A stretch of 64,000 bases of DNA from an uncultured Proteiniphilum sp. (GCA_927407015.1 CAKMJT010000013.1:17072-81071), one strand, 5' to 3'; counted from the stretch's first letter, positions 1-10,925 are shown. Numbers and translations are program-made. The notes: generated from the sequence alone by a model not told the origin.

Positions 1-78
1 AATTCGGAAAAATCATTTCATACTTCGGACAAAACTACAAAAAAAGATGATTAACCAAGAAAATACCGGGAAAAAGTG

Positions 79-86
79 TATTTTTG
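79..86 (+). promoter_or_regulatory. Promoter -7 box of the acyl-CoA ligase gene
   Basis: TATTTTTG fits the Bacteroidota -7 consensus TAnnTTTG and lies 21 bases before the ATG at 108. No clear -33 TTTG is visible at the usual distance. The TTG inside this box could be misread as a start codon, but it is better explained as promoter. Confidence 0.55.
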
Positions 87-107
87 AGATCACTAAACGG
101 ACAGACA

Positions 108-1916
108 ATGGCATATTATCATTTAGGTGAACTTATTCATCATCAGGCTCTCAACCTGAAACACAGAACGGCACTTAAGTATCAGTCACCGGAAGGAGAA
201 TGGATAGACCTGTCGTGGAAAGCCTTTTCCGATGTTACAATGAAAGCGGCACGGGCTATGGCCGAGATGGGTGTGGAGCCAAATGACAACGTGGGTATTT
301 ACTCACAGAATATGGAGAAATACCTGATTACCGATTTTGCTGCCTACGCCAATAAAGCAGTCATGGTTCCCATGTATGCCACCTCCTCTCCCTCCCAGGT
401 GAGTTATATCGTCCATGATGCACAAATAAAGGTAATCTTCGTAGGCGAGCAGTTCCAGTACAATAATGCCTGGAAGGTGCAGCAAGAGAATCCGGTACTG
501 GTAAAACTGATTATTTTCGACAGGAAGGTGGTGCTGAAGAGTGACGACAAGACGTCGGTCTATTTCGATGATTTTATCACCACGGGGGATAATTCCGAAT
601 CGGTGGCCCTGGTAAATGCCAGGTTGAAACAGTTGAGAGAGAGTGATCTGGCTACAATCATTTACACATCGGGAACTACCGGTGAACCCAAGGGTGTGAT
701 GCTGACGCATGCCAACTACATAAAAGCCTTGAAGATCCATGATCTTCGTATTACTCAACTGTCGGACAAAGATCTGTCCATGTGTTTCCTTCCACTGACC
801 CATATTTTCGAGAAAGCATGGACCTATTATTGTCTCTACAAGAGTGTGGTTGTCGCCGTAAACAGGGAGCCGGGAGAAATCAGAAAGACCATCAAGCAGG
901 TTCGGCCCACGTTGATGAGCAACGTTCCGCGTTTCTGGGAAAAAGTCTACGACGGGGTGAAAGAGACGATGGACAATGCATCGGGTATCCTGAAATGGTT
1001 GTTCAATGATGCCGTGAAGACAGGCCGCCGACACAATCTGATGTATGCGAACGCAGGGAAAAGAGCCCCTCTGGGTAATCGTATCAAATACTTTCTCTAC
1101 CGGCATACCGTATTTTATCTGATCAAGCATATCGTGGGGATTGATCGCGGCAATTTCTTCCCGGTGGCCGGAGCACCTTTATCTGATACGATCAACGAAT
1201 TTATGCAGTCAATCGGCGTGCACATCATTTATGGCTATGGCCTATCCGAGACGACAGCCACAGTAAGCTGTTTTCCTGAAACAGGATTTCGGATAGGGAC
1301 CGTGGGAAAAGTGATGCCTGATGTGGATGTGAAGATAGGAGAGAACAATGAGATACTGGTGAAGGGCGAGACGGTGATGGCTGGTTACTACAATAAGCCG
1401 GATGCCACCAGAGAAGCATTTACCGCAGATGGATATTTTAAAACAGGTGATGCCGGTTCCCTGACGGAAGACAATGAAATCATCCTTACCGATCGTATCA
1501 AGGACCTTTACAAGACGTCCAACGGGAAATATATTGCTCCGCAAATGATTGAAACACGCATCAGTGAAGATAAATATATCGATCAGGTGGCAGCCATCGG
1601 CGACGGGCGAAAATTTGTGAGTGCACTGATTGTTCCCAATTACGAGGCACTGGCACACTATGCCCGGGAACAGCACATCTCATTTACGTCGGTGGCGGAG
1701 CTGATGCATAACGAAGTAATCAACGACTTTATCTTTGGCCGGATTGAGCTGTTGCAGTCACAATTTACATCCTATGAAAAAATCAAACGGTTCACCCTGC
1801 TGTCCGAACCCTTTAGCGTGGAGACCGGCGAACTGACCAACACCCTCAAGCTACGCAGGAAAGTGATTCTGGAACGGTATGCCGATTTGATCGAAGGGAT
1901 GTATCACAATCGGTGA
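108..1916 (+). CDS. Long-chain acyl-CoA synthetase (AMP-forming)
   Basis: This protein of about 602 residues belongs to the AMP-binding (ANL) superfamily and probably activates fatty acids to acyl-CoA through an acyl-adenylate at the membrane face. The nucleotide-binding loop [12 protein letters not shown] is near residue 186, GYGLSETTA is in the middle, and YFKTGDAG followed by [18 protein letters not shown] near the end mark the adenylation core and the hinge to the C-terminal lid. Length and motif order match bacterial FadD-like enzymes. The ATG was chosen because an upstream in-frame TTG lies inside the -7 box. It ends about 115 bases before leuS, which has its own promoter. The exact chain-length preference cannot be read from the sequence. 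Confidence 0.9.
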   Translation: MAYYHLGELIHHQALNLKHRTALKYQSPEGEWIDLSWKAFSDVTMKAARAMAEMGVEPNDNVGIYSQNMEKYLITDFAAYANKAVMVPMYATSSPSQVSYIVHDAQIKVIFVGEQFQYNNAWKVQQENPVLVKLIIFDRKVVLKSDDKTSVYFDDFITTGDNSESVALVNARLKQLRESDLATIIYTSGTTGEPKGVMLTHANYIKALKIHDLRITQLSDKDLSMCFLPLTHIFEKAWTYYCLYKSVVVAVNREPGEIRKTIKQVRPTLMSNVPRFWEKVYDGVKETMDNASGILKWLFNDAVKTGRRHNLMYANAGKRAPLGNRIKYFLYRHTVFYLIKHIVGIDRGNFFPVAGAPLSDTINEFMQSIGVHIIYGYGLSETTATVSCFPETGFRIGTVGKVMPDVDVKIGENNEILVKGETVMAGYYNKPDATREAFTADGYFKTGDAGSLTEDNEIILTDRIKDLYKTSNGKYIAPQMIETRISEDKYIDQVAAIGDGRKFVSALIVPNYEALAHYAREQHISFTSVAELMHNEVINDFIFGRIELLQSQFTSYEKIKRFTLLSEPFSVETGELTNTLKLRRKVILERYADLIEGMYHNR

Positions 1917-1999
1917 TTCCTGTTCCCTGATGGCTTTTAACTTGTTGTGGTCATCCCCAAAACCCGCTGCTTTACGGGCTGAACTTCAGAACTTTTTTG

Positions 2000-2007
2000 T
2001 ATCTTTG
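2000..2007 (+). promoter_or_regulatory. Promoter -7 box of leuS
   Basis: TATCTTTG matches TAnnTTTG and lies 24 bases upstream of the chosen leuS ATG, which argues against starting the protein further upstream. Confidence 0.6.
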
Positions 2008-2031
2008 CTCCGTTTTTTAAAAAGGAATGGA

Positions 2032-4785
2032 ATGGATTACAATTTCGGTGAGATAGAAAAACGGTGGCAACAATACTGGATTGATCACCAGACCTATAAA
2101 GTGTCGGAGGAGAAATCGAAACCCAAGTTTTACGTGCTCGATATGTTCCCTTATCCGTCGGGAGCTGGGCTGCATGTAGGGCATCCCCTGGGTTACATCG
2201 CTTCGGATATTTACTCCAGATTCAAACGTCTGCAGGGATTTAATGTGCTGCATCCCATGGGGTACGATGCCTACGGGCTCCCGGCAGAGCAGTATGCCAT
2301 CCAGACCGGACAACACCCGGCCATTACCACACAAAACAATATCACCCGTTACCGCGAACAACTCGATAAGATCGGATTCTCCTACGACTGGAGCCGTGAG
2401 GTGCGTACCTGTGACCCGGCATATTATAAATGGACTCAATGGGCCTTTATCCGGATGTTCCATTCCTACTATTGTAACCAGGCCAGACAAGCCCGGCCCA
2501 TTGATGAGCTGACAGCTGTCTTTTCCCGTCAGGGGACAACCGGCCTCGACATTGCCTGCAGCGAGCCGATGACGTTCACTGCAGAAGAGTGGAACGCCCG
2601 GACAGAGAAAGAGCAGCAGGAGATACTGATGAATTACCGTATCGCCTATCTGGGAGATACCATGGTTAACTGGTGTCCGCAGTTGGGGACCGTTCTTGCC
2701 AATGATGAGGTGAGCGAGGGATTGTCTATTCGCGGTGGTTATCCCGTGGTACAGAAGAAAATGCGTCAGTGGTGTCTTCGTGTTTCGGCCTATGCACAGC
2801 GGCTGCTCGACGGTCTCAACATCATTGACTGGACCGATTCACTGAAAGAGACACAACGTAACTGGATTGGCCGCAGCGAAGGTGCTGTGATGCATTTTGC
2901 TACCACGCAGGGGATCTCTTTCGATATATTTACCACCCGTGCCGACACCATCTTTGGGGTGACCTTCATGGTGCTTGCTCCCGAGAGTGAACTGGTAGAA
3001 CAGCTTACCACCGCAGCACAGCATCAGGTCGTTCAGGAGTATATAGAAAAAACGAAGAAGAAAACCGAAAGGGAACGGTTGGCCGACAAATCAGTGACGG
3101 GCGTTTTCTCGGGATCATACGCCACACATCCCTTCACCGGTGAGCCTCTTCCGATCTGGATATCGGACTATGTGCTGGCAGGATATGGCACAGGAGCTAT
3201 TATGGCTGTGCCGGCACACGATAGTCGTGACTATGCTTTTGCCAGACATTTCCAGCTGCCTGTCGTTCCGCTGATTGAAGGGTGCGATGTCTCGGAAGAG
3301 AGTTTCGACGCCAAAGAGGGAGTCATGGTCAATTCCGGTTTTCTGAACGGGATGACGGTGAAACAGGCGATCCCCGCCGCCATCGATGAGGTGGAGAAGA
3401 GAGGACTCGGCTACCGGAAAATCAATTTCCGGCTGCGTGATGCCATCTTCTCTCGTCAGCGTTACTGGGGAGAGCCATTTCCTGTCTATTACAAGGATAC
3501 AATGCCCTATACACTCAGTGAGGAGGAGTTGCCGCTGGAACTGCCGGAGGTGGATAAATTTCTTCCCACCGAGACGGGGGAGCCGCCGCTGGGTCGTGCC
3601 AGAAACTGGCACACGAAAGAGGGGTATCCGCTTGAACTGAACACCATGCCCGGTTTTGCGGGTTCGTCGGCTTACTACCTGCGTTATATGGACCCGGCCA
3701 ACAACGATGCGCTGGTGTCGGAAGATGCCAACAGTTACTGGCGCAATGTGGACCTCTATATGGGGGGAACGGAGCACGCTACGGGCCATCTTGTCTACAG
3801 CCGTTTCTGGAACAAGTTCCTGTTCGATATCGGTGTGTCGTGCGAGGAGGAGCCGTTCAAAAAGCTGGTGAATCAGGGAATGATTCAGGGACGCAGTAAT
3901 TTCGTCTATCGCCTGAAAGGGACAAACAGGTTTGTCTCGTTCAACCTCAAGAACGGCTACGATGTGACTCCTATCCATGTGGATGTGAACATGGTGCACA
4001 ACGATCTGCTGGACATCGAAGCTTTCCGTCGCTGGAACCCGGAATACAAAACAGCTGAGTTCATCCTGGAGGATGGGAAGTATGTATGCGGGTGGGCCGT
4101 GGAAAAGATGTCCAAGTCGATGTTCAATGTGGTGAATCCCGATGACATCGTCGAGAAATACGGTGCCGACACGCTGCGCCTGTATGAGATGTTCCTGGGA
4201 CCGCTGGAACAGTCCAAGCCGTGGGATACCAACGGTATTGACGGGGTTCACCGATTCCTGCGCAAAGTGTGGAACCTTTTTTATAAGGAAGGCGTGTGGG
4301 CTGTTACGAAGGAGGTACCGACAAAAGAAGAGCTGAAATCACTGCACAAACTGATCAAAAAGGTGACGTTTGATATTGAGAATTTCTCATTCAACACCGC
4401 TGTCTCCGCCTTTATGATCTGTGTCAACGAGCTCACAGCCCTTCAGTGCAGAGAGAGAACGATCCTGAACGATCTGGTTGTCTGCCTGGCACCCTTCGCA
4501 CCACATATTGCGGAAGAGCTGTGGCAGGCACTGGGCCATGGAACCTCTGTTTGTGATGCTGCATGGCCTCAGTGGAACGAGGAACATCTGCAAGAAGATG
4601 TCTTCCCCTACGCCATCTCCTTCAACGGGAAATCAAGGTTTATACTGGAATTTTCTGCGGAAGCCACGAACGAGGAGATAGAAAAGACGGTAATGGAGCA
4701 TCCCCATTCTCAAAAATGGATCGACGGCAAAACACCGAAGAAAGTGATCATTGTCCCTAAAAAGATCGTCAATATCGTTGTCTGA
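2032..4785 (+). CDS. leuS: Leucyl-tRNA synthetase
   Basis: This class I aminoacyl-tRNA synthetase charges tRNA-Leu with leucine in the cytoplasm. The HIGH-type signature [12 protein letters not shown] is at about residues 40-51 and the KMSKS loop (EKMSKSMFN) near residue 692. Between them is the CP1 editing domain, including [12 protein letters not shown] and the hydrolytic-site region [16 protein letters not shown]. The anticodon-binding domain follows ([13 protein letters not shown]). At about 917 residues it is full length for Bacteroidota LeuRS. The start [13 protein letters not shown] is the conserved N-terminus. An open upstream extension overlaps the promoter and was not used. No truncation is seen. 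Confidence 0.97.
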   Translation: MDYNFGEIEKRWQQYWIDHQTYKVSEEKSKPKFYVLDMFPYPSGAGLHVGHPLGYIASDIYSRFKRLQGFNVLHPMGYDAYGLPAEQYAIQTGQHPAITTQNNITRYREQLDKIGFSYDWSREVRTCDPAYYKWTQWAFIRMFHSYYCNQARQARPIDELTAVFSRQGTTGLDIACSEPMTFTAEEWNARTEKEQQEILMNYRIAYLGDTMVNWCPQLGTVLANDEVSEGLSIRGGYPVVQKKMRQWCLRVSAYAQRLLDGLNIIDWTDSLKETQRNWIGRSEGAVMHFATTQGISFDIFTTRADTIFGVTFMVLAPESELVEQLTTAAQHQVVQEYIEKTKKKTERERLADKSVTGVFSGSYATHPFTGEPLPIWISDYVLAGYGTGAIMAVPAHDSRDYAFARHFQLPVVPLIEGCDVSEESFDAKEGVMVNSGFLNGMTVKQAIPAAIDEVEKRGLGYRKINFRLRDAIFSRQRYWGEPFPVYYKDTMPYTLSEEELPLELPEVDKFLPTETGEPPLGRARNWHTKEGYPLELNTMPGFAGSSAYYLRYMDPANNDALVSEDANSYWRNVDLYMGGTEHATGHLVYSRFWNKFLFDIGVSCEEEPFKKLVNQGMIQGRSNFVYRLKGTNRFVSFNLKNGYDVTPIHVDVNMVHNDLLDIEAFRRWNPEYKTAEFILEDGKYVCGWAVEKMSKSMFNVVNPDDIVEKYGADTLRLYEMFLGPLEQSKPWDTNGIDGVHRFLRKVWNLFYKEGVWAVTKEVPTKEELKSLHKLIKKVTFDIENFSFNTAVSAFMICVNELTALQCRERTILNDLVVCLAPFAPHIAEELWQALGHGTSVCDAAWPQWNEEHLQEDVFPYAISFNGKSRFILEFSAEATNEEIEKTVMEHPHSQKWIDGKTPKKVIIVPKKIVNIVV

Positions 4786-4836
4786 TCCTGTCTTTTTCGC
4801 GGATCATCATCTCAGAAAGTCAATTATACATCATCT

Positions 4837-5706
4837 ATGGCGAAAGAGGTACGTTATCTCAGATCGTTTTACTGGAAAGATTATATCATCATCACCATTG
4901 GGCTGGTGCTGTTTGCAGTAGGATTTACGGGGTTTATCATGCCCAATGAGATTGTTGCCGGCGGACTGGGCGGAGTGGGGCTGCTGTTCAAGTATGCGTT
5001 CAACATCCCGCTTTTCATGATGTTTCTCGTGGGAAATGGCATCATGCTCCTGATCGCCTGGTTTATCCTGGGGAAAGGCTATGTATTCAAGGCTCTTTAC
5101 GGGGTTATAGGGGTCACCCTTTTGATGGCCCTCGCTGAGAACTATATCACGGAAGCGCTTATTCATGCCGATCCGCTGATGTCGAGCATCATCGGTGCCA
5201 TTTGCAGCGGCACCGGGCTCGGTCTTGTTTACTCCAGGAATGCCAGTACCGGTGGAACCGATATCCTGGGGGCTATCATCACCAAGTATCATTACATCAG
5301 TATGGGCAGGGGATTGTTGTATATTGACCTGTTTATCGTCAGCAGTTCCTATTTCCTTTTCCAAAGCTTTGAGAAGATTATTTACGGATTGATCGTGGTC
5401 TCCGTCATGTACTACACGGTAGACATGGTGATTAGCGGAGCACGACAGTCGGTACAATTTATCATTTTTTCCACCAGATACAATGAGATTGCGTCCCATG
5501 TCAACGGAGAGCTGCATCGGGGATGTACCGTACTGGAAGGGACAGGATGGTACTCTCAGCAACCACAGAAAGTGCTGATCATTCTTGCCCGCAAAACAGA
5601 ATCCACTTCCATCTTCCGTCTGGTAAAACGCATCGACGAGAACGCCTTTATCTCCCAGAGCAATGTGGTGGGGGTCTATGGGAAGGGGTTTGATCAGATG
5701 AAATGA
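4837..5706 (+). CDS. YitT family membrane protein with DUF2179 domain
   Basis: This is a 289-residue integral membrane protein of the YitT/DUF161 family. Five or six hydrophobic segments fill residues 15-205, with the glycine-rich family signature GFIMPNEIVAGGLGGVGLLF near residue 30 and NASTGGTDILGAII near residue 135. A soluble C-terminal part from about residue 215 contains the DUF2179 domain (GCTVLEGTGWYS). Members are found widely, but their transport or other role is not established. It follows leuS by 51 bases and could be co-transcribed. Its last 13 bases overlap the end of the convergent dehydrogenase gene. Confidence 0.88.
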   Translation: MAKEVRYLRSFYWKDYIIITIGLVLFAVGFTGFIMPNEIVAGGLGGVGLLFKYAFNIPLFMMFLVGNGIMLLIAWFILGKGYVFKALYGVIGVTLLMALAENYITEALIHADPLMSSIIGAICSGTGLGLVYSRNASTGGTDILGAIITKYHYISMGRGLLYIDLFIVSSSYFLFQSFEKIIYGLIVVSVMYYTVDMVISGARQSVQFIIFSTRYNEIASHVNGELHRGCTVLEGTGWYSQQPQKVLIILARKTESTSIFRLVKRIDENAFISQSNVVGVYGKGFDQMK

Positions 5707-8531
5707 GGACCCCGTGTAGCAGCCTTATCTACCAGGTAGACCAGTGATTGATAAGAGATACCACTGTTGATCGATAATCCTATTTCACAGGTACGGCTGT
5801 TGGAATAGCCCTCCCGGGCATCCAATATTCCCTGTCTGAGTGGTGCCAGCGCTGCCCTGTTGAGCTCGGGATAGAAGAACCCCCGGTCTCCGGCCCAGCC
5901 ACAGCAATCCACATTCTCCGGCACTATCACTTTCTCTGTACAGCGTGCTGCTACGGCATGGAATTTTTCTTCGAGATGCATCTTTGTGGAACTGCAGGTG
6001 GTGTGTATCGCCACCGTGACAGGCTGTGGGGTGAACTGAAGCCGGTCGAGCAGGAAGTCGTGGATAAATTCCACCTGATCGTACAGTTGAAGCCGCCGAT
6101 CAAGGGTCTCACGCATATGCAGCAGGCAGGGGCTCATGTCGCAAACAACGGGCAGCTCACCGTTACGGCTTGCTCTCAGTAATGCTTCATTCAATTCATC
6201 CTCCTTTTTCTGCGCCTGTTTTCGAAATCCTTTACTGCTGAATGCCATCCCGCAGCATAACTTGTCTTTCTCCTCCGGTATGATGACGGAGTACCCTGCT
6301 TTATGGAGTACCGAGAGCATCTTCGCGGGCAGGTCGTCCGTCTCTTTGTAACCGAACGACGGACCACCCATGGCGCGGGTGATGCAGGAGGGAAAATAGA
6401 CTACCTGGGGAGCCCCGGGATGATCGGCAGGGTAGATGTTCCTGGTGATTTTCCGGCTTCCCTTAGGAGTGTAGCGCGTCCACAAGGGGAGAAGTCCGTC
6501 ACCTAACCTATAAAGTCCTTTCGCTGCGTTCTCCACAGAGTCATAACCCACCATCCTACTGATGGTGTGGGGTATACTCAGGAGGCTTCTCAACAGTGCC
6601 GTTGTGCCGGTCATATGACTGGCTATCGTATCAGCCATCCGGTTTGCAAATCGCCCGTTATGCTTCCACCGCAACTCCTTGATAAGCTTGCCGGTGTCTA
6701 TCCCAACCGGACAGGCGATGCTGCAGAGGCCATCGGTGGCACAGGTCTCGTCCATCGGATAGGAGATCTTTTTCGCCTGTTCCTGAATCAATCGCTTCCT
6801 CCCTTTTCCCGTCATGGCGTTATCCGCCAGATGACGATAGGCTACGATGCGCTGCCGCGGGGTGAGCGTGAGATTTTTAGAGGGGCAGCTCACTTCGCAA
6901 AAACCACACTCTATGCACTTGTCAATGATGGGATTGGCATCGGGAATACGTTTCAGGTTCCGGATGAACACTTCACTGTCGTCGTTGATCAGCACGCCCG
7001 GGTTCAGGATGTTCTCCGGATCAAAAGCCCGTTTAATCCGCTTCATCAAATCGTAGGTATCGGTACCCCACTCTTTTTCGACGAAAGGTGCCATATTGCG
7101 CCCCGTACCATGCTCCGCCTTCAGACTACCGCAATACCTGACGGCAACCAGATCACAGAGCTCGTGCATGAACCCGGCATATTTCTGCACTCCTTCCGGG
7201 GTGTTGATGTCAGGAAAGACAGTAAAATGAACATTCCCGTCGAGCAGGTGCCCCCACATCACGGCATCCTCATATCCGGTTTGTCGGAGTAATTGGCGCA
7301 AACCGGTCAGGGCATCCCCCAGCATCTCTCCGCGAAAGGCTACGTCTTCAATGATGCTGGCCGTGTGTGGCGGACGACCGGCGGCAGCCGAGGTGAAGAG
7401 CCCGTTTCTCACATTCCAGTAGCGGTTATAGAGATGTCTGTCGGTCGTGAAACGGAGAGGTGAAAGCATGGGGATGTGTGCCAGCTTATCTTCTATCTCA
7501 CGTATCTGCGTGCTCAGTGTCTCCCAGTCGTCGGCAGCGGTGTCTATCAGCAGGGCTGCCGCTCCTTCAGGCAGTGTACGCAGCTCCGGCGGCATATCCT
7601 CCTGGTTCTCCACGGCACGCAGGGCATTCCGGTCCATCAGCTCGGCAGCGCTCACCTGGCACTCTCTGAGCGGGATAATGGTGTCACTCACATCGCGGAG
7701 GCTGGAAAAGTAGGCCATCGCCGTGGCTTTGAGGGGTGCATCGTGCACGGTTTCGAAGGTAGCTTGTGAAATAAATCCCAGGGTCCCTTCCGAGCCGATC
7801 AGCAGGTGCTGAATGATCGCTATCGGGTCGTCGAAGTCTATCAGTGCATTGACGCCATAACCGCAGGTGTTTTTCAATTCGAATTTACGTGCTATTTTTG
7901 CACGGATGGCTTCATTTCCGGTGGCATCACGATGCAGCAGGGCGATCTCACCGATCAGTAGCGGATGCGATTCCGTGAAGGCCCTGCAGCAGTCTCTGTC
8001 GGCAGTGTCGAGCAGTGACCCGTCTGCCAGAATGATGCGCATCGACTTCACGGTGTGATAGCTGTTATGGCGTATCCCGTAGCTCGATCCGCTGGCATTG
8101 TTGGCAATGATACCGCCTATTTTTGCGGTGTTGATCGATGCGGGTTTTGGACCCAGCTTGCGATTGTATCTCATCAACAGCCGGTTTGCTGCAGTGCCGG
8201 TCAGTCCGCAGCCGAAGGTGGCCGTCAGGCCGTTGTCCGTGATGGCGGAGAACGCAAAACCGGGTCCCACCTCCATCAGGATAGAATCGGAAATAGTCTG
8301 TCCGCTCAGACTGGTGCCGGCGGCTTTAAATGTTACCGGCACTTTTTCCCTGTTACAGAATTGCAACAATTGAACGACATCCGCCTCCGTGTTCACCTGC
8401 ACCACGGCCGCGGGCATCAGTCGGTAGAGTCCGGCATCGGTTCCTTTGGTGAGACGCGACAGTTCGTCGGTAAACAGTTGCTCTTGCGGAAATAACCGGC
8501 TAAGCTGTTGGTGTAATTGTTTGGTGGTCAT
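5694..8531 (-). CDS. FAD-binding and (Fe-S)-binding oxidoreductase, D-lactate dehydrogenase type
   Basis: This 945-residue protein fuses a GlcD/Dld-like flavoprotein to a GlcF-like iron-sulfur part and probably oxidises a 2-hydroxyacid such as D-lactate, feeding electrons to quinone. The FAD-binding PCMH motif includes GTSLSGQT near residue 75, and the FAD-oxidase C-terminal domain covers roughly residues 270-510 (LLDGNVHF, AEHGTGRNMAPF). Two 4Fe-4S motifs follow: CIECGFCEVSCP near residue 538 and CATDGLCSIACPVG near residue 600. Two CCG cysteine-rich motifs lie near residues 756 (CCGMAFSS) and 872 (CCGWAGDRG). The fused arrangement is common in Bacteroidota. The substrate cannot be fixed from sequence alone, and glycolate is an alternative. 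Confidence 0.9.
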   Translation of the reverse strand: MTTKQLHQQLSRLFPQEQLFTDELSRLTKGTDAGLYRLMPAAVVQVNTEADVVQLLQFCNREKVPVTFKAAGTSLSGQTISDSILMEVGPGFAFSAITDNGLTATFGCGLTGTAANRLLMRYNRKLGPKPASINTAKIGGIIANNASGSSYGIRHNSYHTVKSMRIILADGSLLDTADRDCCRAFTESHPLLIGEIALLHRDATGNEAIRAKIARKFELKNTCGYGVNALIDFDDPIAIIQHLLIGSEGTLGFISQATFETVHDAPLKATAMAYFSSLRDVSDTIIPLRECQVSAAELMDRNALRAVENQEDMPPELRTLPEGAAALLIDTAADDWETLSTQIREIEDKLAHIPMLSPLRFTTDRHLYNRYWNVRNGLFTSAAAGRPPHTASIIEDVAFRGEMLGDALTGLRQLLRQTGYEDAVMWGHLLDGNVHFTVFPDINTPEGVQKYAGFMHELCDLVAVRYCGSLKAEHGTGRNMAPFVEKEWGTDTYDLMKRIKRAFDPENILNPGVLINDDSEVFIRNLKRIPDANPIIDKCIECGFCEVSCPSKNLTLTPRQRIVAYRHLADNAMTGKGRKRLIQEQAKKISYPMDETCATDGLCSIACPVGIDTGKLIKELRWKHNGRFANRMADTIASHMTGTTALLRSLLSIPHTISRMVGYDSVENAAKGLYRLGDGLLPLWTRYTPKGSRKITRNIYPADHPGAPQVVYFPSCITRAMGGPSFGYKETDDLPAKMLSVLHKAGYSVIIPEEKDKLCCGMAFSSKGFRKQAQKKEDELNEALLRASRNGELPVVCDMSPCLLHMRETLDRRLQLYDQVEFIHDFLLDRLQFTPQPVTVAIHTTCSSTKMHLEEKFHAVAARCTEKVIVPENVDCCGWAGDRGFFYPELNRAALAPLRQGILDAREGYSNSRTCEIGLSINSGISYQSLVYLVDKAATRGPHFI

Positions 8532-8590
8532 CTTGTCTCCATATTGCGGGTAAAGATATAGGATAAATATGATTTTGTCGGGGAATAGAC

Positions 8591-8619
8591 AAAAAAAAAG
8601 CTGTCCTAACGACAGCTTT
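8591..8619 (-). terminator. Rho-independent terminator behind the winged-helix gene
   Basis: On the reverse strand AAAGCTGTC, a five-base loop and GACAGCTTT form a perfect 9-bp stem followed by a run of nine T. It lies 38 bases beyond the stop of the small winged-helix gene. Confidence 0.85.
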
Positions 8620-8656
8620 CTCTGATCTTTTTTCTTTTAAACGATGAACATGCTCG

Positions 8657-8854
8657 TTAATGTAACGAAATGAAGAGTTCTTTTTCTACCTCTTCCAATG
8701 CAATCTTGCCTTCCCTGGCCAGCCATCCGAGTGCAGCATAAAGGTCTTTTTCTGTTAATTTTGTTGCCTTCTTTAGTTCTTTCACGTTTTGACGGCCGGC
8801 TTCATCCAATAGGGTCCATACTTTTCCGGCATTCATGCCAATTTTCTCAATCAT
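8657..8854 (-). CDS. Winged helix-turn-helix protein of the DUF2582 family
   Basis: This is a 65-residue stand-alone winged-helix protein. The helix pattern NVKELKKATKLTEKDLYAALGWLAREGKI and a terminal beta wing fit the DUF2582 family, a conserved small protein in Bacteroidota with no established role. It has its own promoter and terminator, so it is monocistronic. DNA binding is expected from the fold, but no target site is evident. Confidence 0.82.
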   Translation of the reverse strand: MIEKIGMNAGKVWTLLDEAGRQNVKELKKATKLTEKDLYAALGWLAREGKIALEEVEKELFISLH

Positions 8855-8897
8855 CTTTATCTGCTATTTACAGGATATACCCTGCATATTATGCCTG

Positions 8898-8905
8898 CAA
8901 AGGTA
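8898..8905 (-). promoter_or_regulatory. Promoter of the DUF2582 gene
   Basis: The reverse strand reads TACCTTTG (TAnnTTTG). A TTG lies 20 bases further upstream at 8926-8928, giving a near-ideal Bacteroidota promoter 43 bases before the start codon. Confidence 0.7.
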
Positions 8906-8974
8906 TCTCAATATTTCCATAAAAACAATTTTTTTCGTCAGGTTTATCATTTTAATATCCTGATAAGTATTTGT

Positions 8975-9571
8975 TTATTGAGATGTTTCGGACGTTATGA
9001 GATTCTGCAGGAAATCGGACACCTGCCTGATCAGTGAATGGTGATTATCATTATAAATGACATAATCGGAAAGCCTGGCTTTTTCTTCCTCCGGCAGCTG
9101 GCTTTTCATCCTGAGCTCAACCTGATTTCTATCGGTACTGTCGCGTTTCATCAATCTCTCCATACGAATATCTCTGGGCGAATAAACGGTGATTACCCTG
9201 TCTGTAAACCGGTGAAAACCGGCTTCGATCAATACCGCTGCTTCGATCACCAGGTAAGCATCATTGTTTCGCTGCCGACACCACTCCAGAAAATAAGATG
9301 CCAGTACGGGATGAATAATGGAATTCGCTATAGCCAGGTTGTGCTCGTCCTTAAAGATGAGGGATGCCAGTTTCTTCCGGTTGAGTGTTCCTTCCTGGTA
9401 GAGTTCCTCCCCGAAATGGCGGATGAGCTGTTCACGAATAACGGGTGAGGTGTCGTTAAGGGCCTTCGCCTCTTTATCGGCGTCGAAAACGGGAATCCCG
9501 TGCAGGCGGAAAATATCGCACACAACCGATTTGCCGCTTCCTATACCTCCGGTGACACCAATCGTAATCAT
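8975..9571 (-). CDS. coaE: Dephospho-CoA kinase
   Basis: CoaE phosphorylates the 3'-hydroxyl of the ribose of dephospho-CoA, the last step of coenzyme A synthesis. The P-loop GVTGGIGSGKS sits at residues 5-15, DADKEAK follows near residue 31, and the lid region (SPRDIRMERLMKRD) is near residue 131. The 198-residue length is normal. Its start codon overlaps the stop of the YbbR-domain gene by four bases (ATGA), so translation is probably coupled. It is the last gene of the nusB-yajC-ybbR-coaE operon. Confidence 0.96.
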   Translation of the reverse strand: MITIGVTGGIGSGKSVVCDIFRLHGIPVFDADKEAKALNDTSPVIREQLIRHFGEELYQEGTLNRKKLASLIFKDEHNLAIANSIIHPVLASYFLEWCRQRNNDAYLVIEAAVLIEAGFHRFTDRVITVYSPRDIRMERLMKRDSTDRNQVELRMKSQLPEEEKARLSDYVIYNDNHHSLIRQVSDFLQNLITSETSQ

Positions 9572-10566
9572 GGCGTGGTCTTGTTTTCAAAAAGAAATTC
9601 TACCGAAGAAGGGGATATCCGGATGTTGTTCACCGTGGCAGGGCTTTTCGTGAGTTCCAGATCTACCCGCCCATCCTCATTTGCATTTAAAACCCTGTAG
9701 TCGAGTTTTATCTCGAAGTCTTCGGGCGTGATCTTTTTGTATTCTTCCAGCGTCACTGAGAAGGATACGCTGGCACGTGAGGGGAAAAACTTCACATCGA
9801 GATTTTTCGGTATCTGCACGGCCGTAACAGGAACTTCAAAGGTACGTTCCGTGTATTCCTCAATAGGGATGTAGATCTCCACCCTGTCAGGTACAAATTT
9901 CACTCCTTCTACGGGATTGATCGCGATGGGAAGCTGCGATGTGGCCTTCAGGTTCCTGAACAGCGTGTATTCGGTCATTGCGGTTTCCAGCTTGTCTAGC
10001 GATTGTTCGGAGCCATATGCCGTCACGTTTTCAGGAATAAACACGGCGCTGTCAGCCACAAGATTTGCCCTGCTCGTGGTGATTTCACCGTCGAAAACAA
10101 CCCGTAATTCTTTCCGCTGCAGTTTAGAGGTCGCCAGAGATATATTCATCGGGAAATAACCCCTGATATTGGTGCCGGGTGAAAATTGTGAACGGATCAG
10201 CTGGCGGTACTGATCCCCCTGAAGTACTGTATTACCGCCATCTGTCAGCTCTTCCACATTGATCTCCAGGGAGTCTTTCTTTTTGATATCCAGGCGGAAT
10301 ATTTCAGCGCCATTGTCGGCGACACTGATCTCAACGTATTGAGGCAGTGCCTGATTGAACACCACATCCTCCGGAATATGGGTGTATTTTAACGGTATGC
10401 GGTAAGTACCTTCCACGTTCTCCTTCTGGAAAAAGAGTACTAACCAGAAAATAAAAGCGAGCACCAGAAAAAACAGAAAAAAGAGCATATTTTTCCACGG
10501 GAATGTAGAAAAATATGCTTCAGCTTTGGGTTTCCATTTCTGGATGACGACCTTTATGCTCATCAC
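9568..10566 (-). CDS. YbbR-domain membrane protein
   Basis: This is a 332-residue protein with a short cytoplasmic N-terminus, one strong membrane helix at about residues 27-46 (NMLFFLFFLVLAFIFWLVLFF) and a large extracytoplasmic part rich in beta strands. The pattern YVEISVADNG ... PITVNPVEG-like segments fits YbbR repeats. In Firmicutes YbbR (CdaR) regulates the c-di-AMP cyclase, but there is no cyclase gene beside it here, so that role cannot be assumed. It starts 9 bases after yajC and overlaps coaE by four bases. Two adjacent methionines make the exact start uncertain by one residue. Confidence 0.85.
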   Translation of the reverse strand: MMSIKVVIQKWKPKAEAYFSTFPWKNMLFFLFFLVLAFIFWLVLFFQKENVEGTYRIPLKYTHIPEDVVFNQALPQYVEISVADNGAEIFRLDIKKKDSLEINVEELTDGGNTVLQGDQYRQLIRSQFSPGTNIRGYFPMNISLATSKLQRKELRVVFDGEITTSRANLVADSAVFIPENVTAYGSEQSLDKLETAMTEYTLFRNLKATSQLPIAINPVEGVKFVPDRVEIYIPIEEYTERTFEVPVTAVQIPKNLDVKFFPSRASVSFSVTLEEYKKITPEDFEIKLDYRVLNANEDGRVDLELTKSPATVNNIRISPSSVEFLFENKTTP

Positions 10567-10575
10567 AAAAGAAGT

Positions 10576-10887
10576 TTAGTTCGTCGTCACATCAGCAGAA
10601 GAGGCAAAAACCGAAGCTTTCTCGAATTTCATTCTCACGCCGTCAGCCACTTCCACCAGAAACCAGGTGTCGCCCACTTCTTTGATTCTTCCGTGAATGC
10701 CACCTGAGGTAACCACCTTGTCACCCACTTTCATGGCTTCACGGCTTTTCTGCAGATCTTTTTGTTTTTTCTGCTGCGGGCGAATCATGAAGAAATAAAA
10801 CACGGCAATAATGGCGACCATCATAAACAGCGTGCCACCCATACCACTCATTCCGCCGCCTTGAGCTGCTTGTAATAAGATATTCAT
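10576..10887 (-). CDS. yajC: Preprotein translocase accessory subunit YajC
   Basis: This is a 103-residue protein with one N-terminal membrane helix (LFMMVAIIAVFYFFMIRPQQKK, about residues 20-41) and the conserved soluble part GDKVVTSGGIHGRI near residue 56. YajC associates with SecDF at the Sec translocon. The motif FMIRPQQKK right after the helix is diagnostic. It lies between nusB and the YbbR gene, the usual Bacteroidota order. Confidence 0.95.
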   Translation of the reverse strand: MNILLQAAQGGGMSGMGGTLFMMVAIIAVFYFFMIRPQQKKQKDLQKSREAMKVGDKVVTSGGIHGRIKEVGDTWFLVEVADGVRMKFEKASVFASSADVTTN

Positions 10888-10925
10888 ACGAATTGATGTT
10901 AGAGTTGAAAAATTATATGTTAGAA

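Noticed and set aside
3115..4251. 378-codon reverse-strand open frame inside leuS
   Set aside because: It is a shadow of the leuS reading frame, covering conserved synthetase motifs.
6567..7292. 241-codon plus-strand open frame inside the D-lactate-type dehydrogenase
   Set aside because: It is antisense to a well-supported gene with conserved motifs and shows no family of its own.
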